Assembly (NCBI RefSeq): GCF_008304605.1
Contig: NZ_PIJY01000057.1
Location: 61,225 to 125,224, forward strand
Origin: Oceanobacillus polygoni
GTDB taxonomy: Bacteria > Bacillota > Bacilli > Bacillales > Amphibacillaceae
DNA length: 64,000 nt
Direction: 5' to 3'
Both the position numbers and the translations under genes were made by a program. How positions within the stretch are numbered: position 1 is the stretch's first letter; each line of letters opens with the position of its first letter. A model generated the notes under the pieces. The model did no database searches and was not told the origin of the DNA. It saw only the letters and a list, made by a program, of their open reading frames with translations. Positions 26,491 to 35,727 of this stretch are shown here, piece after piece.

Positions 26491-27534
26491 ATGACAATTA
26501 CTATTGGAATCGTTGTGTTTGTAATTCTGTTTTTTGGTAGCTATTTTTACACAAATATAACGTACGATACAAAGCTTATTAAGAAATTGTACAAAGCTGG
26601 TTTCATGGAAAAACAAGTAACATTGGCTGATGGAACAGTGTTAAATTATGGCGAGGGTCCTGATAATGGAAAGCAAGCTCTTTTATTGATTCACGGTCAA
26701 GCAGTGACCTGGGAGGATTATGCCAAAGTGTTACCTGCTCTTGCCGAACATTTCCATGTGTATGCTGTCGATTGTCACGGACATGGGGAATCCTCGATGA
26801 ACCCAGAAAAATATAAAGCTCAATTAATGGGGGAAGATTTTAAGTGGTTTATTGAACATGTTATCCAGGAGTCTGTTATCGTATCTGGTCACTCCTCTGG
26901 AGGTTTGCTGACAGCTTGGCTAGCAGCGAATGCACCAGAACATATGAAAGGCATCATCATTGAGGATGCTCCATTTTTCTCTACGAAGCCAGGAAGACGT
27001 GAAACGACTTATGTTTGGATTGATGGATTTAACATGTATCACGAATTTACACAACAAAATGAGGAAAACGATTATTTTGCTTACTATTTAAAGCGGAGCT
27101 ACTGGAAAAATGTATTTGGAGAGAAGCTTTGGAATCGATTTGCAAAGGACGCACTTTTCTATAAAAGGAAGCATGCACATAAACCAGCAAAAGTATGGTA
27201 TCTTCCACCAGCGATTAATCGTATTTGGGAGACGATAACGTACCCGTACGACCGGTGTTTTGGTGAAACGTTTTATACCTATTCTTGGTTTGACGGATTT
27301 GATGAAGAGGAGACACTCTCGCAGATTGATTGTCCGACAGTTTTTATTAAAGCGTCGACGAAGTATGATAAAAATGGGACTATGCTTGCTGCACTAAGTG
27401 AAGAGGACACGGAGCGCGTCATAGAGCTTATTGGTGGTAGCAAGCGAATGAATATAAAATCAGGTCATGACGTGCATTATGATCACCCTAAGGCGTTTAT
27501 TAAAATTGTACTTGATTTTGCGAAAGAGCTTTAA
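26491..27534 (+). CDS. Membrane-anchored alpha/beta hydrolase
   Basis: One N-terminal membrane helix (residues 3-21) precedes an alpha/beta-hydrolase fold of about 300 residues. The oxyanion region is LLIHGQAVTWEDY (65-77), the nucleophile elbow GHSSGG places Ser135, and the late histidine is in the segment SGHDVHYDHP. The substrate is unknown; esters or lactones are usual for the fold. It is followed 20 bases later by an AbrB-type gene, and the pair probably forms one transcript. Confidence 0.82.
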   Translation: MTITIGIVVFVILFFGSYFYTNITYDTKLIKKLYKAGFMEKQVTLADGTVLNYGEGPDNGKQALLLIHGQAVTWEDYAKVLPALAEHFHVYAVDCHGHGESSMNPEKYKAQLMGEDFKWFIEHVIQESVIVSGHSSGGLLTAWLAANAPEHMKGIIIEDAPFFSTKPGRRETTYVWIDGFNMYHEFTQQNEENDYFAYYLKRSYWKNVFGEKLWNRFAKDALFYKRKHAHKPAKVWYLPPAINRIWETITYPYDRCFGETFYTYSWFDGFDEEETLSQIDCPTVFIKASTKYDKNGTMLAALSEEDTERVIELIGGSKRMNIKSGHDVHYDHPKAFIKIVLDFAKEL

Positions 27535-27554
27535 AGAGAAAGGAAGGAATTAAG

Positions 27555-27788
27555 ATGGCAAATCCAGAAGGTAAACATATATTTGGCGTTGTAAAAGTAG
27601 GAACGAAAGGGCAGATTGTCATTCCGAAAGATGCTAGAGACATATTTGATATTAAACCAGGTGATTCTTTATTAATGCTTGGAGATGAAAAACAGGGAAT
27701 TGCATTAGTTAAGCAAGACGCGTTTTTTGAATTTGCGGATGCGATATTGAATGCTAAAGAGATAGATGATTCTGGTGAAAAACAGTAA
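27555..27788 (+). CDS. AbrB/MazE/SpoVT-type DNA-binding protein
   Basis: The swapped-hairpin AbrB domain is clear (VVKVGTKGQIVIPKDARDIF, residues 12-31, then IKPGDSLLML). At 77 residues it is a stand-alone regulator or an antitoxin-like protein. No toxin gene follows. Its position directly behind the alpha/beta hydrolase gene suggests it regulates that operon. AAGGAAGGA precedes the start. Confidence 0.8.
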   Translation: MANPEGKHIFGVVKVGTKGQIVIPKDARDIFDIKPGDSLLMLGDEKQGIALVKQDAFFEFADAILNAKEIDDSGEKQ

Positions 27789-27969
27789 GAAATAATTACG
27801 ACACTACCAATATTCAGATTGACGGAATCATTTTATGTACCCATGAAACTAAATCTACCACGAAAGGTTCAGGAGTTAAAAATGAATGACTGCTTCTGAT
27901 TAATCCTCCTATGTTAGAATGAGGTATCGAATATTTATTAATTCTTTGATTAGAAAGGGATGAAATCAT

Positions 27970-28893
27970 ATCGAATTCCGACATTTGGAATATTTTTTAA
28001 TGGTTAGCAAAGAAATGCATTTTACAAGGGCTGCCGAAAAACTGGGTATTTCGCAGCCGACATTGAGCCACCAGATTAAAATGCTAGAACAAGAGATTGG
28101 ACATGCGCTTTTTAACCGTATTGGTAAGCGGATTGAGCTTACGAAGGTTGGAGAAATTGTCCGACAAGAAGCATTAACGATACAACGTTCCGTACAAAGC
28201 ATATCTACTCAAATTAATGCATTTTCGAATATGGAATGTGGAGAGCTGAAAATTGCTGTATTGCCGGGAGAAATTACGGATTTAGTATCAACATTGTGTG
28301 TCAAATTCACTCAATTGTATCCCAACATTAAAGTGGTTGTTCAAACAACGGATCAAGTGGAAACAGCCGTTTTAGAAAACCAAGCTGATTTTGGTATTGG
28401 TTTTACTTTGGAACAGACTAATATGCTGCAGGCAACGAAATTATACGATGATGAATTTTACTTGATTAGTAATCAAAGGAGTGAAGGGGCCGGCGCGCTC
28501 TCATTCTCTAATGTTTTAGATAAACCGCTTATATTATTTCCGCCAATTCATCAATGTAGAAAAATACTTGAAAAAACAAGTCAGACGTTTGGTAGGCAGC
28601 TAGAACCCATAGTAGAAACTTCTAGTGTTGAATCTATTTTGAAGCTCGTTCGAAGTGGAGTTGGAAACAGTATTGTCTCGCGTACATTATATGAATTTTA
28701 TGATACCGAGAATTTGTATCTTCAACCGATTGAAAATCCTACGTTGGAAAGAACGGTTTATCTAGTGATGAAAAAGAATTGTTTTGTTGATTATGCAGCA
28801 CGTAAATTTATACAAATATTAGTTGAGGAAATTGAAAAGCTACGTTTCCATACAGAAAAGACTGCGATAGCTTCTTTACAAAAATCTTTATAA
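27970..28893 (+). CDS. LysR family regulator with apparent ATC start
   Basis: The LysR helix-turn-helix (FTRAAEKLGISQPTLSHQIK) and a periplasmic-binding-like effector domain give about 307 residues. Homology says the protein should begin M-E-F-R-H-L-E-Y-F. The matching codons are at 27970, but the first reads ATC, with AAAGGG (27954-27959) ten bases upstream. The first conventional start in frame is TTG 27985, which lacks a ribosome site and would remove five residues of helix 1. The gene either uses ATC or has lost its start. It lies upstream of an HD-domain gene that it may control. Confidence 0.75.
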   Translation: MEFRHLEYFLMVSKEMHFTRAAEKLGISQPTLSHQIKMLEQEIGHALFNRIGKRIELTKVGEIVRQEALTIQRSVQSISTQINAFSNMECGELKIAVLPGEITDLVSTLCVKFTQLYPNIKVVVQTTDQVETAVLENQADFGIGFTLEQTNMLQATKLYDDEFYLISNQRSEGAGALSFSNVLDKPLILFPPIHQCRKILEKTSQTFGRQLEPIVETSSVESILKLVRSGVGNSIVSRTLYEFYDTENLYLQPIENPTLERTVYLVMKKNCFVDYAARKFIQILVEEIEKLRFHTEKTAIASLQKSL

Positions 28894-28903
28894 TAGATTT
28901 CAT

Positions 28904-28927
28904 CTATCATTATCATAGAAATGATAG
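28904..28927. promoter_or_regulatory. Dyad between lysR and the HD-domain gene
   Basis: CTATCATT (28904-28911) and AATGATAG (28920-28927) form a perfect inverted repeat with an eight-base spacer, about 85 bases before the HD-domain gene. Its size suits a LysR-type site, but binding is not shown. Confidence 0.45.
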
Positions 28928-29011
28928 TATAGGAAAGTGATCAAATCTTATTTACAATAGAGACAGTTCATATAGGGATGAACTAGCAAATTGTAAAGGG
29001 GATTTTTAACG

Positions 29012-29650
29012 ATGATACAGGAAGTAGCAGGTATTAAAATTCCAGATTCTAAATTGGCGAAGGATGCAGCAGATATTTTACGAGATTATGGGAATGACTT
29101 ATTGTGGAATCATTCCAATCGTGTGTTTTTATTTGGTGCAGTCAATGGTGTAAACGCCAAGCAGAAGTATGACTTGGAGCTATTGTATGTTAGTGCATTG
29201 TTTCATGATTTAGGATTAACGAAACAGTATAGTAGCCCGGATTTGCGATTTGAGGTAGATGGTGCAAATGCAGCAAGAAGCTTTCTGCAGCAGTATCAAA
29301 TTCCCGATGGGGCGATCCAGCTTGTATGGGATGCAATTGCGTTGCATACAACACCAGGTGTTGCAGAACATAAAGAGTCTGAAGTTGCATTACTCTTTCA
29401 TGGTGTTGGTTTAGATGTAATGGGAGATGGCTTTGATCAATTCCCAGAACACTTGCGTGAGGAAATTATACAAGCCTTCCCGCGAAACAATTTCAAACAA
29501 GAGATTATCCCGGCGTTTTATGAAGGCTTTAAGCATAAGCCAGAGACGACATTTGGTAATATGAAGGAAGACGTTGTTCAATATTTTAGGCCTGAATATA
29601 AAAATAAGAATTTCTGTCAATGTATTTTGCATTCCCCTTGGTCTGAATAG
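29012..29650 (+). CDS. HD-domain hydrolase, cyanamide hydratase-like
   Basis: An HD-superfamily metal enzyme of 212 residues with NHSNRVF (His34) and FHDLGL (His65-Asp66) as metal ligands and a third histidine in ALHTTPG. The overall wording resembles the cyanamide hydratase (DDI2) branch, which turns cyanamide into urea, but related HD proteins have other or unknown substrates. AAAGGGG precedes the start. The LysR gene just upstream, with a dyad between, suggests induction by the substrate or product. Confidence 0.75.
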   Translation: MIQEVAGIKIPDSKLAKDAADILRDYGNDLLWNHSNRVFLFGAVNGVNAKQKYDLELLYVSALFHDLGLTKQYSSPDLRFEVDGANAARSFLQQYQIPDGAIQLVWDAIALHTTPGVAEHKESEVALLFHGVGLDVMGDGFDQFPEHLREEIIQAFPRNNFKQEIIPAFYEGFKHKPETTFGNMKEDVVQYFRPEYKNKNFCQCILHSPWSE

Positions 29651-29664
29651 GTAGAGATGTACAA

Positions 29665-29706
29665 AGGAAAACAGGCACTTCTACATTTGGAAGTGCCTGT
29701 TTTCCT
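29665..29706. terminator. Convergent terminator, perfect 17-bp stem
   Basis: Arms 29665-29681 and 29690-29706 pair without mismatch around an eight-base loop. It sits between the rightward HD gene and the leftward LLM gene and should act in both directions, though T tails are short. Confidence 0.85.
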
Positions 29707-29721
29707 ATGAGAAGGTATTGA

Positions 29722-30777
29722 TTATGCTTGTTCGGATGCTTCCCATTTTGCTACTTCTTCACGTACCATCGGTGCAACCTTTGTACCTAACAATTCAATC
29801 GCCTTCATAACATCCGCATGTGGCATGGAACCAACTGGAACATGAAGCATAAACCGTGTAATGCCTACATTTTTACGTAGGAAGATAATCTTTTCAGCAA
29901 CGGTTTTCGCATCGCCTACATATAACGCTCCTTCTAGGCTTCGTGCTTGATCGAATGTATTTCGTGTATAAGGTCCCCATCCTCGCTCTTTCCCAAGCAT
30001 ATTCATTGCCTGAGCAGTTGATGGGAAGAATTTGTCCGCTGCGATATCCGTTGTTTCAGCAACAAATCCATGTGAATGGGAAGCGACCGTTAGCTTAGAT
30101 GGATCATGACCACTTTCTTTGGCAGCTCGATGATAAAGTTTAACAAGTGGTGCGAACTGTAATGGGCTACCACCAATAATCGCAAGAACTAGTGGGAGAC
30201 CAAGCAATCCTGCGCGTACCACGGATTCAGGAGTGCCACCACTCGCAATCCAAACCGGTATTGGGTCCTGAACTGGACGCGGATAAATACCACGGTTTTC
30301 GATAGAAGGACGATGTTTTCCATTCCAATTTACAAACTCTGAAGAACGAATTTTTAAAAGTAAATCTAATTTCTCGTCGAATAATTCATTGTAATCATTT
30401 AAATCATAGCCGAACAATGGGAACGACTCAATAAAAGAACCACGGCCTGCCATAATTTCTGCACGTCCATTAGAAATCGCATCAACCGTAGAAAATTCCT
30501 CAAATACCCGAACTGGATCGTCTGAGGATAAAACAGTTACAGCACTTGTAAGCCGAATCCGATTCGTCTGAGATGCGGCTGCTGCCAGTATTACTGCTGG
30601 TGCAGATCCAGCATAATCTTTACGATGATGCTCTCCGACACCAAACACATCTAGGCCAACCTGATCCGCTAATACAATCTCTTCTACAACCTCACGAATT
30701 CGCTCTGCATGGCTGATTACATTTCCTGTATTTGTATCTGGAGTTGTTTCAACAAATGTTGTTACACCAATTTCCAT
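29722..30777 (-). CDS. LLM class flavin-dependent oxidoreductase
   Basis: A luciferase-like monooxygenase of 351 residues. The family pattern is GVGEHHRKDYAGSAPAVILAAAASQTNRIRL (around 46-76), AVTVLSSDDPVRVFEEFSTVDAISNGRAEI, and the conserved ASGGTPESVVRAG region. It is a different subgroup from the LLM protein of the SirTM operon and has an N-terminus typical of the group (MEIGVTTFVETTPD). GGAGG precedes the ATG. It is divergently arranged with a quinone reductase gene, which suggests a shared oxidative or electrophile response. The substrate is unknown. Confidence 0.85.
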   Translation of the reverse strand: MEIGVTTFVETTPDTNTGNVISHAERIREVVEEIVLADQVGLDVFGVGEHHRKDYAGSAPAVILAAAASQTNRIRLTSAVTVLSSDDPVRVFEEFSTVDAISNGRAEIMAGRGSFIESFPLFGYDLNDYNELFDEKLDLLLKIRSSEFVNWNGKHRPSIENRGIYPRPVQDPIPVWIASGGTPESVVRAGLLGLPLVLAIIGGSPLQFAPLVKLYHRAAKESGHDPSKLTVASHSHGFVAETTDIAADKFFPSTAQAMNMLGKERGWGPYTRNTFDQARSLEGALYVGDAKTVAEKIIFLRKNVGITRFMLHVPVGSMPHADVMKAIELLGTKVAPMVREEVAKWEASEQA

Positions 30778-30956
30778 GTTATAGCCTCCATTTCAGATTC
30801 TCATTTATAGTGTAACTTTAGAGGATTGTCGGTGGTTTTGGAAGAAAAAAGCTTTATCTTAATAGAAATTCTGGTAAAAGGCGTATAGAAGGAGATAGGA
30901 ATAAAAATGGGGTTTTGTAGACAAGCTAATTGCAAAAACAAAGGAGAATAGAAAAA

Positions 30957-31559
30957 ATGTCAAATGTTAAATTAGCAGTTGTTTTTTATAGTATGGGTGG
31001 TACAAACTATCAATTAGCAAAATGGGCAGAAGAAGGAGCACAAGCAGCAGGTGCTGAAGTAAGGGTATTAAAAGTACAAGAATTAGCTCCGGAATCAGTA
31101 ATTGAAGCAAATGAAGGATGGAAAGCAACTGTAGAAGCAACAAAAGACGTTCCGGTTGCGACGTCCGAGGATATCGAATGGGCAGATGCTATTATCTTTA
31201 GTGTTCCGACGCGCTTTGGTAACATGCCATCTCAAATGAAGCAATTCCTTGATATTCAAGGTGGTCTATGGGCTCATGGAAAAACAATGAATAAAGTAGT
31301 AAGTGCAATGACTTCTGCACAAAATCCACATGGTGGTCAAGAAGCCACTATTTTATCCTTGTATACTTCTATGATGCACTGGGGTGCTATTATTGCTGCA
31401 CCTGGTTACACGGATCCTGTTATTTATGGAGCAGGTGGAAATCCTTATGGGACAAGTGTAACAGTTGATCAAGAAGGTAAAATGATTGAGGATGTTGAAG
31501 ACGCTGTGAAACATCAAGCAAAACGTACGGTGACAGTTGCGGAATGGGTAAAAGGATAA
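30957..31559 (+). CDS. wrbA: NAD(P)H:quinone oxidoreductase, WrbA type
   Basis: This FMN-binding flavodoxin-like enzyme reduces quinones by two electrons. The phosphate loop is FYSMGGTNYQLA (about 10-21), and SVPTRFGNMPSQMKQFLD (about 81-98) and TSAQNPHGGQEAT (about 121-133) are WrbA family motifs. ATG 30957, with AAGGAG ten bases upstream, gives the usual 200 residues; the frame itself opens at 30930. It is monocistronic and divergent from an LLM gene. Confidence 0.9.
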   Translation: MSNVKLAVVFYSMGGTNYQLAKWAEEGAQAAGAEVRVLKVQELAPESVIEANEGWKATVEATKDVPVATSEDIEWADAIIFSVPTRFGNMPSQMKQFLDIQGGLWAHGKTMNKVVSAMTSAQNPHGGQEATILSLYTSMMHWGAIIAAPGYTDPVIYGAGGNPYGTSVTVDQEGKMIEDVEDAVKHQAKRTVTVAEWVKG

Positions 31560-31581
31560 CCAATAATAGGATCAGGTATAG

Positions 31582-31617
31582 CAAATCCCTCACAGAGGAA
31601 GTGGTGAGGGATTTGTT
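31582..31617 (+). terminator. Hairpin after wrbA
   Basis: A perfect 12-bp stem CAAATCCCTCAC/GTGAGGGATTTG (31582-31593 and 31604-31615) follows the gene. The T tail is weak (TTAT). Confidence 0.65.
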
Positions 31618-31690
31618 ATCCAAATTTTAATTTGAGATCATCTATTTCGGTGAATTTATTTACTAATATTAAAAACAAAACATATGAAAT

Positions 31691-32326
31691 TTACCGATAT
31701 CCGTTGAAATTGACGAAATCTCCTACTGGTCTACGATAGCCCCGCGGGCGCACCTTATCGACACTTTTACCAATTGTGATCAACATAATTGGTTGGAGAT
31801 GATTTGGAATATTGAACTCTTCCCTTAATTGGTCTACATGATGAACATGCATTGGGCAAGTATCAAATCCATAATGTTTTGCATTTAGCATAAATAACAT
31901 CGCGTTAATTCCAACATTTCGCGCCAATTCTATATCTAAAGCATTTGGATTTGCCTTTAATCCATCACTATATTTCTTTATTGCACCCATTGTCATATCA
32001 TAGTCAATTTCATTCATCATCTTTAGCATTTTCATTGGCTTATAGATTTCTTCTACCTTGGACATTTCAATGCTCTTTTTATTTCCCAATACAATAATAA
32101 CAGCACTTGCTGTATGAATTTTGTATTGGTTAAAGCTTAATTCTTTTACTCTTTTTTTCTTATCTTTATCCGTTATTACTAAATAATCCGTAAATTGCAG
32201 ATTATAAGCGCTTGGTGCCAGCTTTGTTAACTCAAATATTTTATTAAAATCATCTTCTGTTATTTCCTCATTCTCAATAAAATTAACTGCTGAATGGCGA
32301 GCAGTTACTAATTCTTCAAAATTCAT
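31691..32326 (-). CDS. Nitroreductase family protein
   Basis: An FMN nitroreductase-fold enzyme of 211 residues. The N-terminal ARHSAVNFIENEEITEDDF (8-26), the FMN-contact APSAYNLQ (about 38-45) and the C-terminal VRPRGYRRPVGDFV are typical of small single-domain members. It may reduce nitro compounds, quinones or flavins with NAD(P)H. ATG 32326 has AGGAGGG upstream and is preferred to the frame opening at 32347. It is divergent from the MhqA-type gene across 348 bases that contain a striking palindrome array. Confidence 0.82.
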   Translation of the reverse strand: MNFEELVTARHSAVNFIENEEITEDDFNKIFELTKLAPSAYNLQFTDYLVITDKDKKKRVKELSFNQYKIHTASAVIIVLGNKKSIEMSKVEEIYKPMKMLKMMNEIDYDMTMGAIKKYSDGLKANPNALDIELARNVGINAMLFMLNAKHYGFDTCPMHVHHVDQLREEFNIPNHLQPIMLITIGKSVDKVRPRGYRRPVGDFVNFNGYR

Positions 32327-32502
32327 TCTGATACCCTCCTGAAACATAAAAATAGTTCTTTTTACCTAAATATAACTTGGATGATAAATATTTCAACTTA
32401 AATGCTTGGGTTAAATTCATGTTGCAATATAATGAGTCGCTTCTTTTTGTTTCAAATTCTTGTTTTGATAAAAGTAGAGGAAGGTCTGAGATGGCAAATA
32501 TA

Positions 32503-32586
32503 TTTAATTAAAAATAAGTAGTTGACACATTATTAATTCCATACAACAATACATTTAATTAAATATACTTTAATTAAATGTATTGT
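32503..32586 (+). promoter_or_regulatory. Promoter region with triple TTTAATTAAA palindromes upstream of mhqA
   Basis: The palindrome TTTAATTAAA occurs at 32503-32512, 32554-32563 and 32569-32578. The last two lie in a perfect 18-bp inverted repeat (32546-32563 with 32569-32586, five-base loop). A consensus -35 TTGACA is at 32522-32527, and a poor -10 (AACAAT, 32545-32550) abuts the repeat. The layout suggests a repressor bound around the promoter of the downstream dioxygenase. A MarR- or DUF24-type sensor of quinones would be usual for such genes, but this is not the known MhqR or YodB motif as I recall it. Confidence 0.6.
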
Positions 32587-32674
32587 AACGTAATGGACAA
32601 AATAAGTCCAGTAGATAGTCCACCATCCAATTAGGCACTGAACTAAAAATATGAAATTGAAGGAGAGAATTGCA

Positions 32675-33614
32675 ATGAAGGAAACTGCAGGTATTCACCA
32701 TATTACAGCGATTGTTGGACATCCACAGGAAAACACAGATTTTTATGGAGGTGTATTAGGTTTAAGGTTACTTAAAAAAACGGTTAACTTCGATGATCCT
32801 GGTACGTATCATCTTTACTTCGGTGATGATGGTGGGAAGCCAGGGAACTATTATTACCTTTTTCCCGTGGGCTAACGCTTATCAAGGAAAGGTTGGTGGT
32901 GGACAGGTAGGTGTAACCACGTATATCATCCCGGTAGGTTCTGTGAATTTTTGGAAAAATAGATTAACAAAGTTCAATATTACGTACAACATAGCGAAAA
33001 GATTCGGAGAAACCTATCTGGAATTCTCTGATCCGCATGGGTTACAGCTAGAACTTGTGGAGCGGGATGAAGGAGAGCCAAACAATTGGACACACGGTGA
33101 TGTTACGCCTGAGGTCGCCATTAAAGGGTTTGGTGGAGCTATCTTATTATCCACTAATCCAGAAAAAACTGAGGAAACACTTCTTAATGTTTTGGGACTT
33201 AAAAAAGTCGGTGAGGAAGATGATTTAATCCGTTTCAAATCCCACGGTGATATTGGGAATGTAATTGATGTGAAGCGAACTCCAATTGGCAGGGGACAAA
33301 TGGGAGTAGGGACAGTTCATCATATAGCATGGCGTGCTAAAGATAATGAAGATCATTTAGACTGGCAGCAGCATGTAGCAAACAGTGGCTATGGGGTAAC
33401 AGCAGTAAGAGATAGAAACTATTTTAATGCTGTCTACTTTAAGGAATACGGCGAAATTCTGTTTGAAATTGCAACAGACCCACCAGGGTTTACTCATGAT
33501 GAGTCTTATGAAACCATGGGAACGGAATTGAAGCTGCCTGCTCAATATGAGCAGTATCGGGACCAATTGAATCGATCATTGATACCGATTGAAATAAGAA
33601 ACGTTGATAACTAA
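32675..33614 (+). pseudogene. mhqA: MhqA-type ring-cleaving dioxygenase with internal frameshift
   Basis: The product is a vicinal-oxygen-chelate ring-cleaving dioxygenase of the hydroquinone-resistance type (ETAGIHHITAIVGHPQENTD; a second VOC half with GTVHHIAWRAKDNEDHLDWQ; Glu ligand in YGEILFEIATDPPGF). The first frame, from ATG 32675 with AAGGAGA upstream, stops at 32873-32875 after GDDGGKPGNYY. The conserved continuation TIITFFPWANA is in the next frame, so one base is extra near 32842-32846, in a GGG run. The remaining 250 codons are intact. This may be a real lesion or a homopolymer error. If functional, it would detoxify catechols or hydroquinones. Confidence 0.85.
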
Positions 33615-33810
33615 CTAGATAATCTCCAGAATTTCGTGAGATTAGAGGATTGAATCTGAAACGGATGAGGAATTTAAGGCGTGTTAGATAGATGAAGAAT
33701 CTAATTCGGTAATTAAACAAACATTTGATTAACTGAAAATGTATTGAGGGCTCTAATCCAATAAGTACGTTTTTGAAAAAGCCTTGGAATCTCTTAAAGA
33801 AAAGTAAATG

Positions 33811-33845
33811 AAAAGGTTAAGGGTCTAACGATTACTTAACCTTTT
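33811..33845. terminator. Bidirectional terminator overlapping the end of the araC gene
   Basis: An 11-bp stem AAAAGGTTAAG/CTTAACCTTTT (33811-33821 and 33835-33845) has A and T runs on either side. It includes the last codons of the leftward AraC-type gene. Confidence 0.8.
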
Positions 33846-34710
33846 TAGCATCTCTATATTTTTTAGGTGTGTGATGAAATGCCTTTTTGAATTTATCAAT
33901 AAAGTAGCTAACACTAGAAAATCCACATTCTATTGCAATTTCAGTAATAGTGCTCCTCGTCCCGATTAGAAGATCAATGCTGCGTTCTAATCGATAATCA
34001 AGGATATACGTAAAGGGAGTTCGTCCAACATGTTTCTTAAATAATCTGTTTGTTTCAGATTTGCTTAAATAGGCTATGTCAGCAAGTGTTTCTAATTTAA
34101 TTTGTGTTCGGTAATGCGTATGAATATATTCTAGAATATTTTTTACTCGTTGGTCATAAATCGGGTTATTATTCGTTGAATCAAGTACGACCTCATGTAG
34201 TAATTCTTTTATACATATTAGATATTGAATGGTTATGATTAATTCAAAAGATTTTTCTTTTATTATGTAACAATCATAACTAGTCATAATGGCTTGTATA
34301 ATACGATTATGTCCTTCGTTTGAAGGGTTAAGAATGACGTAGGGTGTGCTTCCTTCCTGTATTAAAGGAAGGATGTATTTGGTTTGGATGTGTTTATCGA
34401 ATAAGGTAATCCCTATATTCCAGCAGATAAATGTAGCATTCAATGTTTTTGCATGGATTTCATGAATAATCCCAGAATTGATAAAAAATCCGGATCCTTC
34501 CGCTAAGCTCATTTTTTCCCCTAAAATATGAAGTTCTACTGTACCTTTCACCACGGCGACAAACTGTAATTCCTCATGCCAGTGTAACGGGATGTAACCT
34601 AAAAGCGTCTTTGAAATGTTTGTGCATTCGATGGAGTGTAACCAATCTGGTTCTGTATAAGGAATGAGTTCTTCATTCAACGAATTCAAGATAATATCTC
34701 TCGTTTTCAT
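33832..34710 (-). CDS. AraC family transcriptional regulator with cupin sensor domain
   Basis: The N-terminal half is a cupin-like sensor (IPLHWHEELQFVAVVKGTVEL, about 40-60), and the C-terminal 100 residues hold two helix-turn-helix motifs (LETLADIAYLSKSETNRLFK and ITEIAIECGFSSVSYFIDKF) ending in FHHTPKKYRDA. Length is 292 residues. GAGGTGA precedes the ATG. It is divergent from an EamA exporter gene with only 100 bases between them, so it is likely the regulator of that exporter. Confidence 0.88.
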   Translation of the reverse strand: MKTRDIILNSLNEELIPYTEPDWLHSIECTNISKTLLGYIPLHWHEELQFVAVVKGTVELHILGEKMSLAEGSGFFINSGIIHEIHAKTLNATFICWNIGITLFDKHIQTKYILPLIQEGSTPYVILNPSNEGHNRIIQAIMTSYDCYIIKEKSFELIITIQYLICIKELLHEVVLDSTNNNPIYDQRVKNILEYIHTHYRTQIKLETLADIAYLSKSETNRLFKKHVGRTPFTYILDYRLERSIDLLIGTRSTITEIAIECGFSSVSYFIDKFKKAFHHTPKKYRDAKKVK

Positions 34711-34810
34711 GCTATCACCTCAATATTTATATATTTTTTGACTCTATTTGTATATAATTATGGGGTTTACTAAGATATAGTAATCATATATTAGTATTAT
34801 AGGTGATGTT

Positions 34811-35713
34811 ATGAAAAATACAAACAATCGTACAGTCGGAATTATTTTTGTTCTTTTAGGTGCAAGTTTTTGGGGAATTGGTGGAACAGCAGCACACTAC
34901 TTATTTGAAACAGCTGATATCAATGTAAATTGGTATGTTTCAACCAGACTTGTACTTAGTGGGGTGTTGTTATTAGGAATGCAATTGCTCCTAGCAGGTA
35001 GAAAAACGGTTTTTACGATATGGAAAGATCCCCAAAAAAGATTATCTTTAATTATTTTTAGTTTGTTGGGGATGTTATTAGTTCAATATTCTTATATGGC
35101 CTCCATTGCAGAGGGGAATGCAGCTATAGCCACTTTATTACAGTATCTAGCTCCCATTTATATTATTATCTGGGTTATTTTTAGAGGCCATCAGAAGCTA
35201 CATGTTTCAGATATGGTTGCGATTTTGTTAACGATAATCGGGACACTGCTTTTGTTAACGAATGGTTCGTTTAAAGGATTGTCAGTTCCTAGTATTGCAA
35301 TCATTTGGGGAGTTATCTCTGGGATTTCACTAGCATTCTATACACTTTATGCGCGCAATTTGCTCCGCTTTTATTCATCCGTAACAGTTGTTGGATGGGC
35401 TATGATTATTGCTGGGGTGTGTATGAATGTTATTCATCCCATCTGGAGAGTTGAAACACAGGATTGGTCGGCAGCAACTTTCGGCGTATTAGGTTTTACG
35501 ATTATATTTGGCACAACACTTGCCTTTTGGATGTTTATCAAAAGTTTAGAGTATTTGGAAGCAAAAGAAACAACATTATTGGGGACTGTCGAGCCATTAA
35601 CGGCAGTAGTTAGTAGCGTCATCTGGTTAAATATTCCGTTTGGGTTTTGGCAAGTTATCGGAATGGGGTTAATTTTAATTTTAGTACTTTATTTATCGTT
35701 AGCTAAAAAGTAA
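34811..35713 (+). CDS. EamA (DMT) family transporter
   Basis: Ten membrane helices over 300 residues in two EamA halves. The first half starts GIIFVLLGASFWGIGGTAAH, and the second ends with TLLGTVEPLTAVVSSVIWL, the conserved late motif of the family. It probably exports a metabolite or amino acid. AGGTGAT precedes the start. The divergent AraC-type regulator implies ligand-induced expression. No terminator is obvious directly after it. Confidence 0.88.
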   Translation: MKNTNNRTVGIIFVLLGASFWGIGGTAAHYLFETADINVNWYVSTRLVLSGVLLLGMQLLLAGRKTVFTIWKDPQKRLSLIIFSLLGMLLVQYSYMASIAEGNAAIATLLQYLAPIYIIIWVIFRGHQKLHVSDMVAILLTIIGTLLLLTNGSFKGLSVPSIAIIWGVISGISLAFYTLYARNLLRFYSSVTVVGWAMIIAGVCMNVIHPIWRVETQDWSAATFGVLGFTIIFGTTLAFWMFIKSLEYLEAKETTLLGTVEPLTAVVSSVIWLNIPFGFWQVIGMGLILILVLYLSLAKK

Positions 35714-35727
35714 TAGTAGAAATGTAA

